A stretch of DNA of 64,000 nt from Hyphomonas chukchiensis. GTDB lineage: Bacteria > Pseudomonadota > Alphaproteobacteria > Caulobacterales > Hyphomonadaceae. A program made the position numbers and the translations under genes. Every line of letters starts with the position of its first letter. Within the stretch, counting starts at the first letter, position 1. The notes below the pieces were generated by a model. It was given only the letters and a program-made list of their open reading frames with translations, was not told the DNA's origin and did no database searches. The stretch covers positions 37,518 through 101,517 of the forward strand of contig NZ_AWFG01000011.1 of the NCBI RefSeq assembly GCF_000682695.1, written 5' to 3'. Below, piece after piece: positions 56,801 through 64,000 of this stretch.

Positions 56801-57679
56801 GTGAATTCGAGTACAGGTAAACCGGTTGCGGTGGTTCGCACGCGCGCCGAGTTGGGACAGCACATCCGGGCATGGAAACAGGCAGGCGAGACAGTCGGTT
56901 TCGTGCCCACGATGGGTGCCTTGCACGGGGGACACCTCTCCCTCGTTGAAAAGGCACGGGAAAAGGCCTCCCGCACGGTCGCCAGCATCTTCGTGAACCC
57001 CACCCAGTTTGCGCCGGGCGAGGATTTCGACACCTATCCGCGCGATCCTGAAGCCGACATTTCGAAGCTCGCTTCGGTCGGGTGCGACCTCGTTTATTTG
57101 CCAACAGTTGAAGAGATGTATCCCGACGGAAATACCACCAACGTGCGCGTCGAAGGCATGTCGGACCTGCTGGATGGCGTATATCGCCCGCATTTCTTCT
57201 ATGGTGTGGCCACTGTCGTCGCGCGCCTCTTCCTGCACGCACAACCAGACGTCGCCGTTTTCGGAGAGAAAGACTACCAGCAGCTGCAGATCATTCGCCG
57301 CATGGTGCGCGACCTCGGATTTCCTGTGGATATAATCGGGGGAGAGACGACGCGGGACGCTGACGGCCTCGCCCAGTCGTCGCGCAACCTCTACCTCACC
57401 GCCGATGAGCGAATCGCTGCGGGCGCCCTGCAAGCCGCCTTGCACCGCGCGTCAGTACGGCTCGCGATCGGTGTGACCCCATCCGTGGCCCTGGACGAAG
57501 CGCGCGCCCTCGTGACGGCAGCTGGCTTCCGGAAGCTGGACTATATCAGCCTGGTCGATCCGGACACGCTGCTCGACCTGCCGGATGTGCCATTGGCACC
57601 AGGCACTGTGGCCCGCCTGCTGGGTGCAGCGTGGATGGGCAAGACCCGCCTCATCGATAATATCAGTGCGACGCGGTGA
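56801..57679 (+). CDS. panC: Pantothenate synthetase
   Basis: A 292-residue enzyme joining pantoate and beta-alanine. The ATP motif PTMGALHGGHLSL is at residues 36-48, and FVNPTQFAPGEDFDTYPR, VFGEKDYQQLQIIRR and SSRNLYLTADER follow as in the family. It starts with GTG at 56801; the ribosome site is weak. Its 3' end overlaps that of hisC by 17 bases. Confidence 0.93.
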   Translation: MNSSTGKPVAVVRTRAELGQHIRAWKQAGETVGFVPTMGALHGGHLSLVEKAREKASRTVASIFVNPTQFAPGEDFDTYPRDPEADISKLASVGCDLVYLPTVEEMYPDGNTTNVRVEGMSDLLDGVYRPHFFYGVATVVARLFLHAQPDVAVFGEKDYQQLQIIRRMVRDLGFPVDIIGGETTRDADGLAQSSRNLYLTADERIAAGALQAALHRASVRLAIGVTPSVALDEARALVTAAGFRKLDYISLVDPDTLLDLPDVPLAPGTVARLLGAAWMGKTRLIDNISATR

Positions 57680-58754
57680 AGTCCTTCAGCGCGGCCAGCA
57701 CGGCCTCGTTGTCCTCGGCTGAGCCGACACTGATACGCAACCGCGTCGGCAGGCCGTAGCCGCCAACGGCGCGCACGAGGATGTCGCGCGCCTTAAGCCA
57801 CTCATTCGCCGCTGCCGCCCGTTCGGCTGAGCCAAAGTCGGGAATCACGAAGTTCGCGTGCGACTGAGGCGTCGGCAGGCCCATAGCGTCCAGCGCCTCG
57901 ATCAGCTTGCCCCGCCAGAGCGTGTTGTGCTCGCGGCTCTTGGTCAGGAAATCCGTGTCGCCGATGCTGGCAATGCCCGCCGCGACCGCGAGGCCGTTCA
58001 CATTGAAGGGCCCGCGAATGCGCTGGAACACCTCTGAGACACCCTGCGGCAGGTAAGCCCAGCCGAGGCGCGCGGCAGCCAAGCCATGGATCTTGGAGAA
58101 GGTGCGCATCATCACCGTATTGCTGCGCCGGTCGACCAGGTCGCGGATCGCAGCCTCGTATTCCGGGCTGACATATTCGGCATAGGCGCCGTCGATAACG
58201 AACAGGACATGCGGTGGCAGGGCGTCCTGCAGGGCCGTCAGCGCCTCCACCGACATCATCGTGCCGGTCGGGTTGTTGGGGTTCGCGAGGAACAGGATTT
58301 TCGTGCGCTCCGAGACGCCGCCGAGGATGGCATTGGCGCCGGCCGTCAGGTCCGTCTCGGGCACCGAAATGCAGGTTGCGCCGTGCGACATGGCCGAGAC
58401 GGCGTACATCGAGAAGGCGTGCTCGGTCTGGAGGATCTCGTCGCCGGGACCGGCATAGCACTGGGTGAGAAGGTGGATGATCTCGTCGGAACCGGACGAG
58501 ACAGCAATCCGGTTCGGATCGGCAATGCCGGTTGCCGCAGCAATCGCCTCACGCAGCGCGCCATAGCCCGGATCGGGATAGACGTGAACGCTGCTCGCCG
58601 CCTCGCGCATGGCGTCGATGGCCTTGGGGCTCGGCCCGAAGGGGTTCTCGTTGGAAGCCAGCATGGCCACGCGCCCCTTGGCACCGGCCAGCTTGCCGCC
58701 GGGCACATAGGGCTTGATGTTCAGGACATGCGGAAGGGGACGGATATCACTCAT
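57663..58754 (-). CDS. hisC: Histidinol-phosphate aminotransferase
   Basis: A 363-residue class I PLP aminotransferase. ASNENPFGPSPKAIDAM, NPNNPTGTMM and the Schiff-base Lys in FSKIHGLAAARLGW match HisC, with the closing RISVGSAEDNEAVLAAL. It converts imidazole acetol phosphate and glutamate to histidinol phosphate; some relatives also accept aromatic substrates. It lies away from other his genes. Confidence 0.9.
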   Translation of the reverse strand: MSDIRPLPHVLNIKPYVPGGKLAGAKGRVAMLASNENPFGPSPKAIDAMREAASSVHVYPDPGYGALREAIAAATGIADPNRIAVSSGSDEIIHLLTQCYAGPGDEILQTEHAFSMYAVSAMSHGATCISVPETDLTAGANAILGGVSERTKILFLANPNNPTGTMMSVEALTALQDALPPHVLFVIDGAYAEYVSPEYEAAIRDLVDRRSNTVMMRTFSKIHGLAAARLGWAYLPQGVSEVFQRIRGPFNVNGLAVAAGIASIGDTDFLTKSREHNTLWRGKLIEALDAMGLPTPQSHANFVIPDFGSAERAAAANEWLKARDILVRAVGGYGLPTRLRISVGSAEDNEAVLAALKDFTASH

Positions 58755-58834
58755 GCCGCGCGGTTACACCAAACTTGGTGTGTGGGGAATGGCGATTTCA
58801 TCCAGGAAGCGCTCAGGATGAGCCACGCCCCGAC

Positions 58835-59608
58835 CTAGTTGACCGAGCCGTACTCTGCACCGGCTTCGGTGAAATAGGCCCGCCAGAAGGCTTTCACATC
58901 AGACAGCGGCAGGTCGTATATCTGCCGGGGCACGATGCGGGCAACAACCTGGACATGGTCCATGTGGGGCTTGGTCTCGGCCGCCTTGGAGCCAAGATAG
59001 GCGTCATAGTCCGCGCCGACCTTGTAGAACGAGAAACCGTCCGAATGCTGCATCAGGTCCGATACGACCACGACGCGGCGGTTCTCGGCGCTCGACTGGA
59101 AATCGGCCCTGTCGGCAATCGTGTAGAGAGACTCAAACAACGGCGAGCTTGGCTGGCGCGTGTCCTGAAGGGCCGTTTCGATTTCGGCGATCAGCGGCTT
59201 GTAGAAGGTCGACTGCCAGGTCTGCTCGATCATCTTCGGGTTCTGCGTGATCGGGTTGGCATCGGCAACGCTGCCCGGTGAACATTTGACGAAGATGACC
59301 TTCGGATCATAGGGGCTCGCCGCATTCGGCGTCATCACGGTCAGCCGGCCATATTTCGGCAGGGCACGGGCCTCGTTGTCGACAAACTCGTGCACCCAGT
59401 CGAGGTCGTTCGGATTGAACGGGTCTGACTGGTCCAGCAGGATGACGGTATGGGCGGGGTCCTTGCGGTCCACACGGCAGGCCGTGTCCGGCATGACGGA
59501 GGGCGGAATGTTGAACGCCACCAGCGCGAACAAGCCGAATACGCCCGCCAGCATCGCGCCGATCATGCCACGCCAGAACCAGGGTCCTCTTTCTCGTCTT
59601 CTAGCCAT
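58835..59608 (-). CDS. Hypothetical anchored protein with VWA-like domain
   Basis: A 257-residue protein with one N-terminal membrane segment (WRGMIGAMLAGVFGLFALVA, after a basic start) and a likely periplasmic domain. HTVILLDQSDPFNP resembles the first strand and metal-ion site of von Willebrand A domains in degenerate form, and RVVVVSDLMQHSDGF resembles the central VWA strand ending in Ser-Asp. No known family is recognised. AGGAGG lies before the ATG. It is 24 bases downstream of the four-helix coiled-coil gene, so the two form a unit. Confidence 0.7.
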   Translation of the reverse strand: MARRRERGPWFWRGMIGAMLAGVFGLFALVAFNIPPSVMPDTACRVDRKDPAHTVILLDQSDPFNPNDLDWVHEFVDNEARALPKYGRLTVMTPNAASPYDPKVIFVKCSPGSVADANPITQNPKMIEQTWQSTFYKPLIAEIETALQDTRQPSSPLFESLYTIADRADFQSSAENRRVVVVSDLMQHSDGFSFYKVGADYDAYLGSKAAETKPHMDHVQVVARIVPRQIYDLPLSDVKAFWRAYFTEAGAEYGSVN

Positions 59609-59632
59609 TGTCTTGCCTCCTGCCGCCCGCTG

Positions 59633-61228
59633 TTAGGCGCGGCGAGCCTCGTCCACGGATACGAAGGCCTTGCCGGCGGACTTGCCTTCACGGACCTTCT
59701 CGATTTCTTCGCCCACTTTCTTGTCGATGCTCGAAAGGCCCTTCTGGACCTGCTGGATATGCTGCTCCAGCCACTCGCGGGTCATGTTCAGCGCTTTCAG
59801 GTTCTGATCGATTGCCTTGATCGCGGCATTCGCCTGCTCACGTTCCTTCGTATAGTCGAAGGGCGGCAATTGGGGCGTGACGATCTCGTCAAAGTAAGCC
59901 GGGCATGCGGCCTGCTCGCCGAGCTTGTCGCGCAGCTGGTTGCGGGCACGTCGGTGGGCCTGACGGTAGGCCACCTTGAGCGAACGCTCCTGGTCGGCGG
60001 CCTTGGCGGCGATCGCCATGGCGATGTCGCGGCGGGCTTCAAGCTCGTTCAGGGCTTTCTCGATTTCACGCTTGGCCGAGACATGGCGTGAGAGCTGGGT
60101 CTCGAACCACATGCGGCACTGGGTGAAATAGTCCGACAGGTCGTCGCGCACCTCATTGCGCACCTGCTGACGGCGCTCATAGGCCTTGCGCTCCTTGCGC
60201 CAGACACGGCCATAGCCGGGGTAGCGGTCGGAGATGCGGTCATAGCCTTCATAGACGGCGAGGCCGAACACGGTAAGCCCCATGAAGAGCAGACCAAGCG
60301 CGATGAAGCTGTGCAGGCCAATGATGTTCGGGAACATGCCGGCGATCACATCGCCGGGCGCAATGTTGAACATGGAGAACTCACCCATCGTGCCGGCAGC
60401 TGTGGCAGCGATCAGGCCGGTTTCGACAGCGTCGCGGAAATGGGCGACGAAGAAGTTCAGCAGGATGCCGCTGGTCAGGCCGACCGCGAGAACAACACCG
60501 CCGATGATTTTCATGGCAATGTGCGGATGGTTCAGCGCATAGCGCATGCCGAAGAAGCCGGTGATCACACCGAAGCACACGTTCACGGCGCTGACGGCGA
60601 AAGCGATCATCAAGCCGCCGAGAAGGCCGGAGGCCTGCGCATCCTTGAAGAGGAGCGCGTTGAAGCCGCCTTCGAGCAGCATGATGAAAACAAGGATCGC
60701 GACCGTCTGCTCGACATTCTTCTTAATGTCGGGCGTGCGGTCACCAATCCGGTCGCCGTGGCGGGCGCGGAACTGCTGGAGTTCCACAATGGCGGCCGAA
60801 TGGCTCTGCTTGGCCTCGCTGACATCGTCGAGTTCGTAGTGACGATACTCGTTCTCTTCCGACTTGATCGCTTCACGCAGCTGGTCGGGATAGATGTCGA
60901 TGGGCGTGCAGTCGTGAATGAAATTACGGATGCCCGCTGCGGTCGTGCTGAGCCAGGTGGTGAGCCCCCGGCGCACGGATTCCGCGCGTTCTGCAATCTG
61001 CTGTTCGCGTTCGCTCCACTGGTCCTGCGTGATCGCATCGGACGCAGGAATGGCGTCTTCGGCATCCTTCTTGGCGTCGCGCTTGGTCAGCGCGCGATTG
61101 AAGCCGAGTTCGCCTTCGGCCAGCTTACCCTTGAGGCCGAACTCCGACATGTCAGCTTTCAGGTCGAGCGGCTTGATTTTCGACTGACAGCCGACGTCTG
61201 CGCCCCAGCGCACAGTTTTCTTCAGCAT
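59633..61228 (-). CDS. Hypothetical four-helix membrane protein with long coiled coils
   Basis: A 531-residue protein. Residues 1-170 are hydrophilic and helical; four membrane segments lie near 175-194, 202-228, 239-260 and 302-327. Residues 335-531 form a charged helical tail with likely coiled coils (KREIEKALNELEARRDIA, REWLEQHIQQVQKGLSS). No enzyme motif is seen. The start at 61228 has AGAGGTGA upstream, better than 61246. It is the first gene of the pair with the VWA-like protein. A structural or scaffold role at the membrane is inference. Confidence 0.72.
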   Translation of the reverse strand: MLKKTVRWGADVGCQSKIKPLDLKADMSEFGLKGKLAEGELGFNRALTKRDAKKDAEDAIPASDAITQDQWSEREQQIAERAESVRRGLTTWLSTTAAGIRNFIHDCTPIDIYPDQLREAIKSEENEYRHYELDDVSEAKQSHSAAIVELQQFRARHGDRIGDRTPDIKKNVEQTVAILVFIMLLEGGFNALLFKDAQASGLLGGLMIAFAVSAVNVCFGVITGFFGMRYALNHPHIAMKIIGGVVLAVGLTSGILLNFFVAHFRDAVETGLIAATAAGTMGEFSMFNIAPGDVIAGMFPNIIGLHSFIALGLLFMGLTVFGLAVYEGYDRISDRYPGYGRVWRKERKAYERRQQVRNEVRDDLSDYFTQCRMWFETQLSRHVSAKREIEKALNELEARRDIAMAIAAKAADQERSLKVAYRQAHRRARNQLRDKLGEQAACPAYFDEIVTPQLPPFDYTKEREQANAAIKAIDQNLKALNMTREWLEQHIQQVQKGLSSIDKKVGEEIEKVREGKSAGKAFVSVDEARRA

Positions 61229-61525
61229 TGTATCACCTCTTAACAACGGAAGGCTTGGTATTAACCTTCGCCCACAATGCGCCGGACCCGTAAACTAAGC
61301 CCTAAAGCCGCATCATTCTTGCAGATAGGTAATGATGGTTAACGCACGGCCCGTTGCTTGGGGCCTGTCTGTTAATTTTCCGAAACTATTCAACCAATTG
61401 CGTTAACGACAAAGGCCGCAGCATGCCCTTTCGGGGCCGCTGCGGCCGTAAGATTTTGCTAAGGCCTGCTGAACTTTTTGCAGCGCCTGCCGGAACAGGT
61501 TTTACAGATAGCGCGTAGCTGCCGC
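61229..61525. other. Intergenic region with several TTAA boxes
   Basis: A 297-base gap, more AT-rich than its surroundings. It holds the promoter region of the four-helix protein gene and a terminator hairpin. Several TTAA or TTAAC words occur but none at CtrA spacing. No small gene is supported. Confidence 0.5.
61414..61447 (-). terminator. Terminator hairpin after the amidohydrolase gene
   Basis: A 9-bp stem GGCCGCAGC / GCTGCGGCC with an inner GCCC/GGGC hairpin in the loop. On the minus strand it is followed by TTTGTCGTT. It lies 80 bases past the stop of the amidohydrolase gene. Confidence 0.65.
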
Positions 61526-63616
61526 CTAATTGGCCCCGGCAGGCGCCATCACGTCTGGAACCTCGGTGAACGGCTTGATGCCGAAATACGGGTAGATCTC
61601 GGTCGGGAAATAGATGGTCCCGTCCTTGGATACGAGTTCGATCGTCTTGATCGCCTTCAGGTCGTCGAGCGGGTTATCGGGCACAAGGAAGAAATCCGCC
61701 TTCTTGCCGGGCGTGATCGAGCCAAGCTCGTCGCCAAGGCCCATATAGTCAGCTTCTTCCTGCGTGGCGCGGGCGAGGATCTCGGCCGGCGTGAAGCCGA
61801 TCTTCTGGTAGAGTTCCAGTTCGCGGTGCAGGGTAAAGGCGCCGCCCATGTCCGTGCCCATCAGGATGAAGATGCCGCGATCCTTCATGCGCTTCAGTGT
61901 GCCGGTGATCTGGTCGAAGGCGCCGGCATAGGCGGCATCATCTTCCGGCGTTTCGATATTGGACCAGGCGGCGCGGGCATCGCGCTGTTCGCCGACGGGC
62001 ATGTGATCAATATAGTCCTTCACGCCTGCCTGCACTTCGCCATTGCGGGAGAGAAGCAGCGCCTCGTGGATCTCATAGGTCGGATCGATGGCGACCTTGT
62101 TCTCGACCATGAGGTCAAGCGTATGCTGGACCTGCGGACCGTCGAGATCAACCTTGGGCAGGCGCTGGAGGGCGGTGAGGCGCAGCAGCGTGCGCGTGTC
62201 CTCAGTGGGATCAAGCACCCAGCCGAGCATGACCTGGTTGATATGGGTCATTTCGTCATAACCGGCTTCGATCATGTTATCGGCATTGGTGAAGGCCGGG
62301 ACGTGGCCGGTGACGCCGAGGCCGCGCTTCTTCGCTTCGGCGACCATGGCAGGCACCCAGTCCGGGTTTATCGAATTGTAGATCTTGATCTGGAAATAGT
62401 CGCCCTGGTCAGCATACCAGTCGACGGCCGCGACGGCTTCTTCCTCGCTGGAGACGAGGATGCCGTTATTGGAGTTGAACGGGCTCTTGCCCTCGATGAA
62501 GCCGTTCTTGACGATGCGCGGGCCGGCGAGCGTGCCGTCCTCGATCTTGCCGATCAGCTCGGCGAGTTTGGCATTGTCATTGCCCATGTCGCGGATCAGC
62601 GTGACACCGGCGGCGATGTTGAGCAGCGCGTCGTCCTGGCCGACATGGCCGTGCATGTCCGTCAGGCCGGGGATCAGGGTTCCGCCATTGCCGTCAATGA
62701 CGGTCTCGTCGGGATGGCTGGCGTTTGCCGCTTCGATGGCCTTGATCGTTGTGCCTTCGACGAGAACGGAAACCGGGCCGGTCAGCGCCTTCTTCACCGG
62801 ATCGAAGATGCGCACATCAGCGATGCGGACGGGCGTGCCGTAATTGTGGGCGGTTGCGGTCTGGATCGTCTCGTAGCGTTCGGAAGCGAGGCGCGTGGCC
62901 AGATTGGTGAGCTGGGCCTCGGCGCCTTCATAGCCTTTGCGGATAACGAGGAAGCGCGGGCTGATGACGGCGAAGAAGGCGTCATCCTCATCCATCAGGA
63001 AATAGGTCGGGTCGAGGCTTTCGCCGGTCAGGGCATAGGCTGTGGTGCCGATGGGCTCCGGACCGCCCTCGACGGTGACGTTTTCGATTTTCTCAAGATG
63101 GAGCGCGCCGGCCGGATAGGCCGAGAGTGTCTGGTCATCGTCGGCCAGGAGCGCGTGGGCGTAGACCGCGAGCGCATAGGGCGAAGCGTTCTGGGCGATA
63201 TAGATTTTCGCCTCGTCGGCGTCGGCCATGCCCGGGCCGGTCGTATCGACCCAGCGGGCGGTGCCGTCATCGAGGGCGAAGGTTTCGGTGACCTTGTTGC
63301 CGAACGTGGTGTTGCCATCGACGGTCCAGCTGACGGGAAGACCGTCCTCGCCGAGGAGAATGGTCTCGGCCATGGTCGGACCGCGGCCATTGTTGCGGTA
63401 TTCGTAGTCGACCTTGATGCCGGGGCCTGTGGTCACAGCCGTCATCTCGCCGATATCGGCGCCGAAGAGGCGGACCGTATAGGTCTCGGTTACCGGCTCC
63501 GGCGCTTCGGGCGCTTCGGCCTCGACGATGGTTGCGGGCACAACTTCTGTCTCGTGGGCACAGGCGCCGAGAAGGAAGGCGCCGCCCAGCGCCATAAGAG
63601 TGAGCCGGTTGATCAT
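61526..63616 (-). CDS. Amidohydrolase lipoprotein with long N-terminal domain
   Basis: A 696-residue lipoprotein (lipobox LLGAC). Residues about 40-270 form an extra strand-rich domain not found in simple amidohydrolases. The catalytic barrel follows with DMHGHVG, IKIYNS (Lys), GHVPA, MTHINQV and GTDMGG, a complete metal set, and the closing GKKADFFLVPDNPLDDLK. Related proteins include peptidase-like amidohydrolases; substrate unknown. GGAGG lies upstream. It is the third exported amidohydrolase in the window. Confidence 0.84.
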   Translation of the reverse strand: MINRLTLMALGGAFLLGACAHETEVVPATIVEAEAPEAPEPVTETYTVRLFGADIGEMTAVTTGPGIKVDYEYRNNGRGPTMAETILLGEDGLPVSWTVDGNTTFGNKVTETFALDDGTARWVDTTGPGMADADEAKIYIAQNASPYALAVYAHALLADDDQTLSAYPAGALHLEKIENVTVEGGPEPIGTTAYALTGESLDPTYFLMDEDDAFFAVISPRFLVIRKGYEGAEAQLTNLATRLASERYETIQTATAHNYGTPVRIADVRIFDPVKKALTGPVSVLVEGTTIKAIEAANASHPDETVIDGNGGTLIPGLTDMHGHVGQDDALLNIAAGVTLIRDMGNDNAKLAELIGKIEDGTLAGPRIVKNGFIEGKSPFNSNNGILVSSEEEAVAAVDWYADQGDYFQIKIYNSINPDWVPAMVAEAKKRGLGVTGHVPAFTNADNMIEAGYDEMTHINQVMLGWVLDPTEDTRTLLRLTALQRLPKVDLDGPQVQHTLDLMVENKVAIDPTYEIHEALLLSRNGEVQAGVKDYIDHMPVGEQRDARAAWSNIETPEDDAAYAGAFDQITGTLKRMKDRGIFILMGTDMGGAFTLHRELELYQKIGFTPAEILARATQEEADYMGLGDELGSITPGKKADFFLVPDNPLDDLKAIKTIELVSKDGTIYFPTEIYPYFGIKPFTEVPDVMAPAGAN

Positions 63617-63800
63617 CGCGTTGCCTCCGCCGTGTCGCGCGCCCTTGCGGCGCGATCAGCGGATTAGGTGGCACAGATGATCCGGGGAATCCAGATTGGA
63701 GGGCAAATGCTGGCGACGCCTGTGAGGGCGCTTGGGGGTGGTTTGGGTTTTTCGGAGGCTGGATTCGCGGTCAGGTGTCCGGCAGCGGCAGCCAGTAGCC

Positions 63801-63878
63801 CCGTGTCCCCTGCGCAGGCAGGGGCGCGGGCGTGCGACGGGCCGGGATTCGCCGCCCCTGCCTGCGCAGGGGACACGG
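63801..63878. repeat. REP-like long palindrome
   Basis: A perfect 26-bp inverted repeat: CCGTGTCCCCTGCGCAGGCA with GGGGCG on the left (63801-63826), its complement at 63853-63878, and a 26-base spacer. Such CCTGCGCAGG-centred palindromes recur in many alphaproteobacterial intergenic regions. Confidence 0.82.
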
Positions 63879-63932
63879 ACTGATTATTTTGTCGGCCAGG
63901 GCGAGCGCCCGGCCCAGCCTCTCCGATACCGG

Positions 63933-63981
63933 TGCACGGAAAATGCACGAATGATGCACGGACAGATCGTCGGATGCACGA
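63933..63981 (+). repeat. Four TGCACGRA direct repeats
   Basis: TGCACGGA or TGCACGAA at 63933, 63944, 63955 and 63975, alternating, with steps of 11, 11 and 20 bases. The near-helical spacing suggests a protein-binding array upstream of a gene outside the window. Confidence 0.55.
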
Positions 63982-64000
63982 ATGAGGATAACCCGACCGG

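Larger units (their letters stand above)
63617..64000. other. Right-end intergenic region (no gene supported)
   Basis: This 384-base stretch carries the amidohydrolase promoter region, a long palindrome (63801-63878) and a set of direct repeats near the edge. Two short open frames on each strand run through the palindrome and translate to typical repeat-like text; they are not accepted as genes. Confidence 0.6.

Noticed and set aside
61229..61410. TTAAC words as CtrA sites
   Set aside because: None are spaced by 6 or 7 bases as the consensus requires.
61478..63667. A 729-codon open frame on the + strand opposite the large amidohydrolase
   Set aside because: The frame is longer than the sense gene but its translation is repetitive His/Asp/Gly-rich text typical of antisense in GC-rich DNA, with no motif and no ribosome site. 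The sense gene has complete catalytic motifs.
63664..63948. Short open frames through the right-end palindrome
   Set aside because: They translate the inverted repeat itself and have no start support.

Overview
The window reads as chromosomal DNA of a high-GC alphaproteobacterium, most likely from the Caulobacterales/Hyphomonadaceae (stalked or budding marine) group. Evidence: a MipZ-type division ATPase, a CpaB-F/Tad pilus operon, a three-gene NAD(P) transhydrogenase, a K+-independent membrane pyrophosphatase, the plsX-fabH-ihfA-merR block, a CBP3-type cytochrome bc1 chaperone and a near-consensus CtrA box. Placement rests on gene content and family memory, not on a search. There is no CRISPR array, prophage or insertion sequence. 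Two tRNA genes are present (Pro-GGG, Lys-TTT).

Layout: 1-8 kb holds the end of a topoisomerase IB, a hotdog thioesterase and a catabolic neighbourhood (epoxide-hydrolase-like enzyme, crotonase, secreted amidohydrolase, fatty acid hydroxylase-like protein, NTF2-like protein, GNAT, acyl-CoA ligase), followed by a GH1 glycosidase. 9-17 kb holds a small membrane protein, MaoC hydratase, a cysteine-rich Sel1-like protein, MsrB, a lipoprotein prolyl oligopeptidase, a nitrilase and an HTH/2TM regulator. 17-21 kb is the lipid/IHF block with bamE diverging from the CBP3-like gene. 21-26 kb is a run of unrecognised envelope proteins: three similar lipoproteins, a cysteine-module protein and others. 26-34 kb has katG behind an OxyR-like site, hppA, thiL, an amidohydrolase and accA. 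34.5-41.5 kb is a tightly overlapping cpaBC-(small lipoprotein)-cpaEF-tadBC operon. 41.7-51.7 kb is housekeeping: phosphatase, FAD monooxygenase, threonine dehydratase, galU, SDR, pntAA-AB-B and folP-folB-folK. 52-64 kb has tRNA-Lys, a lipoprotein overlapping tgt, an SDR, mipZ with an unusual upstream gene, panC, hisC, an unrecognised two-gene membrane module, a large amidohydrolase lipoprotein and a REP-like palindrome at the edge.

The most unusual points are: a Tgt lacking two of its three zinc cysteines; a 28-bp DNA repeat (25/28 identical) read in different frames inside thiL and folK; two terminator hairpins placed behind genes of the opposite strand, suggesting antisense-overlapping operons; the two-gene module at 58.8-61.2 kb (four-helix coiled-coil membrane protein plus anchored VWA-like protein); and a protein upstream of mipZ with a three-times repeated acidic-aromatic motif and a CtrA-like box. 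No complete new defence or biosynthetic system could be demonstrated from sequence alone.
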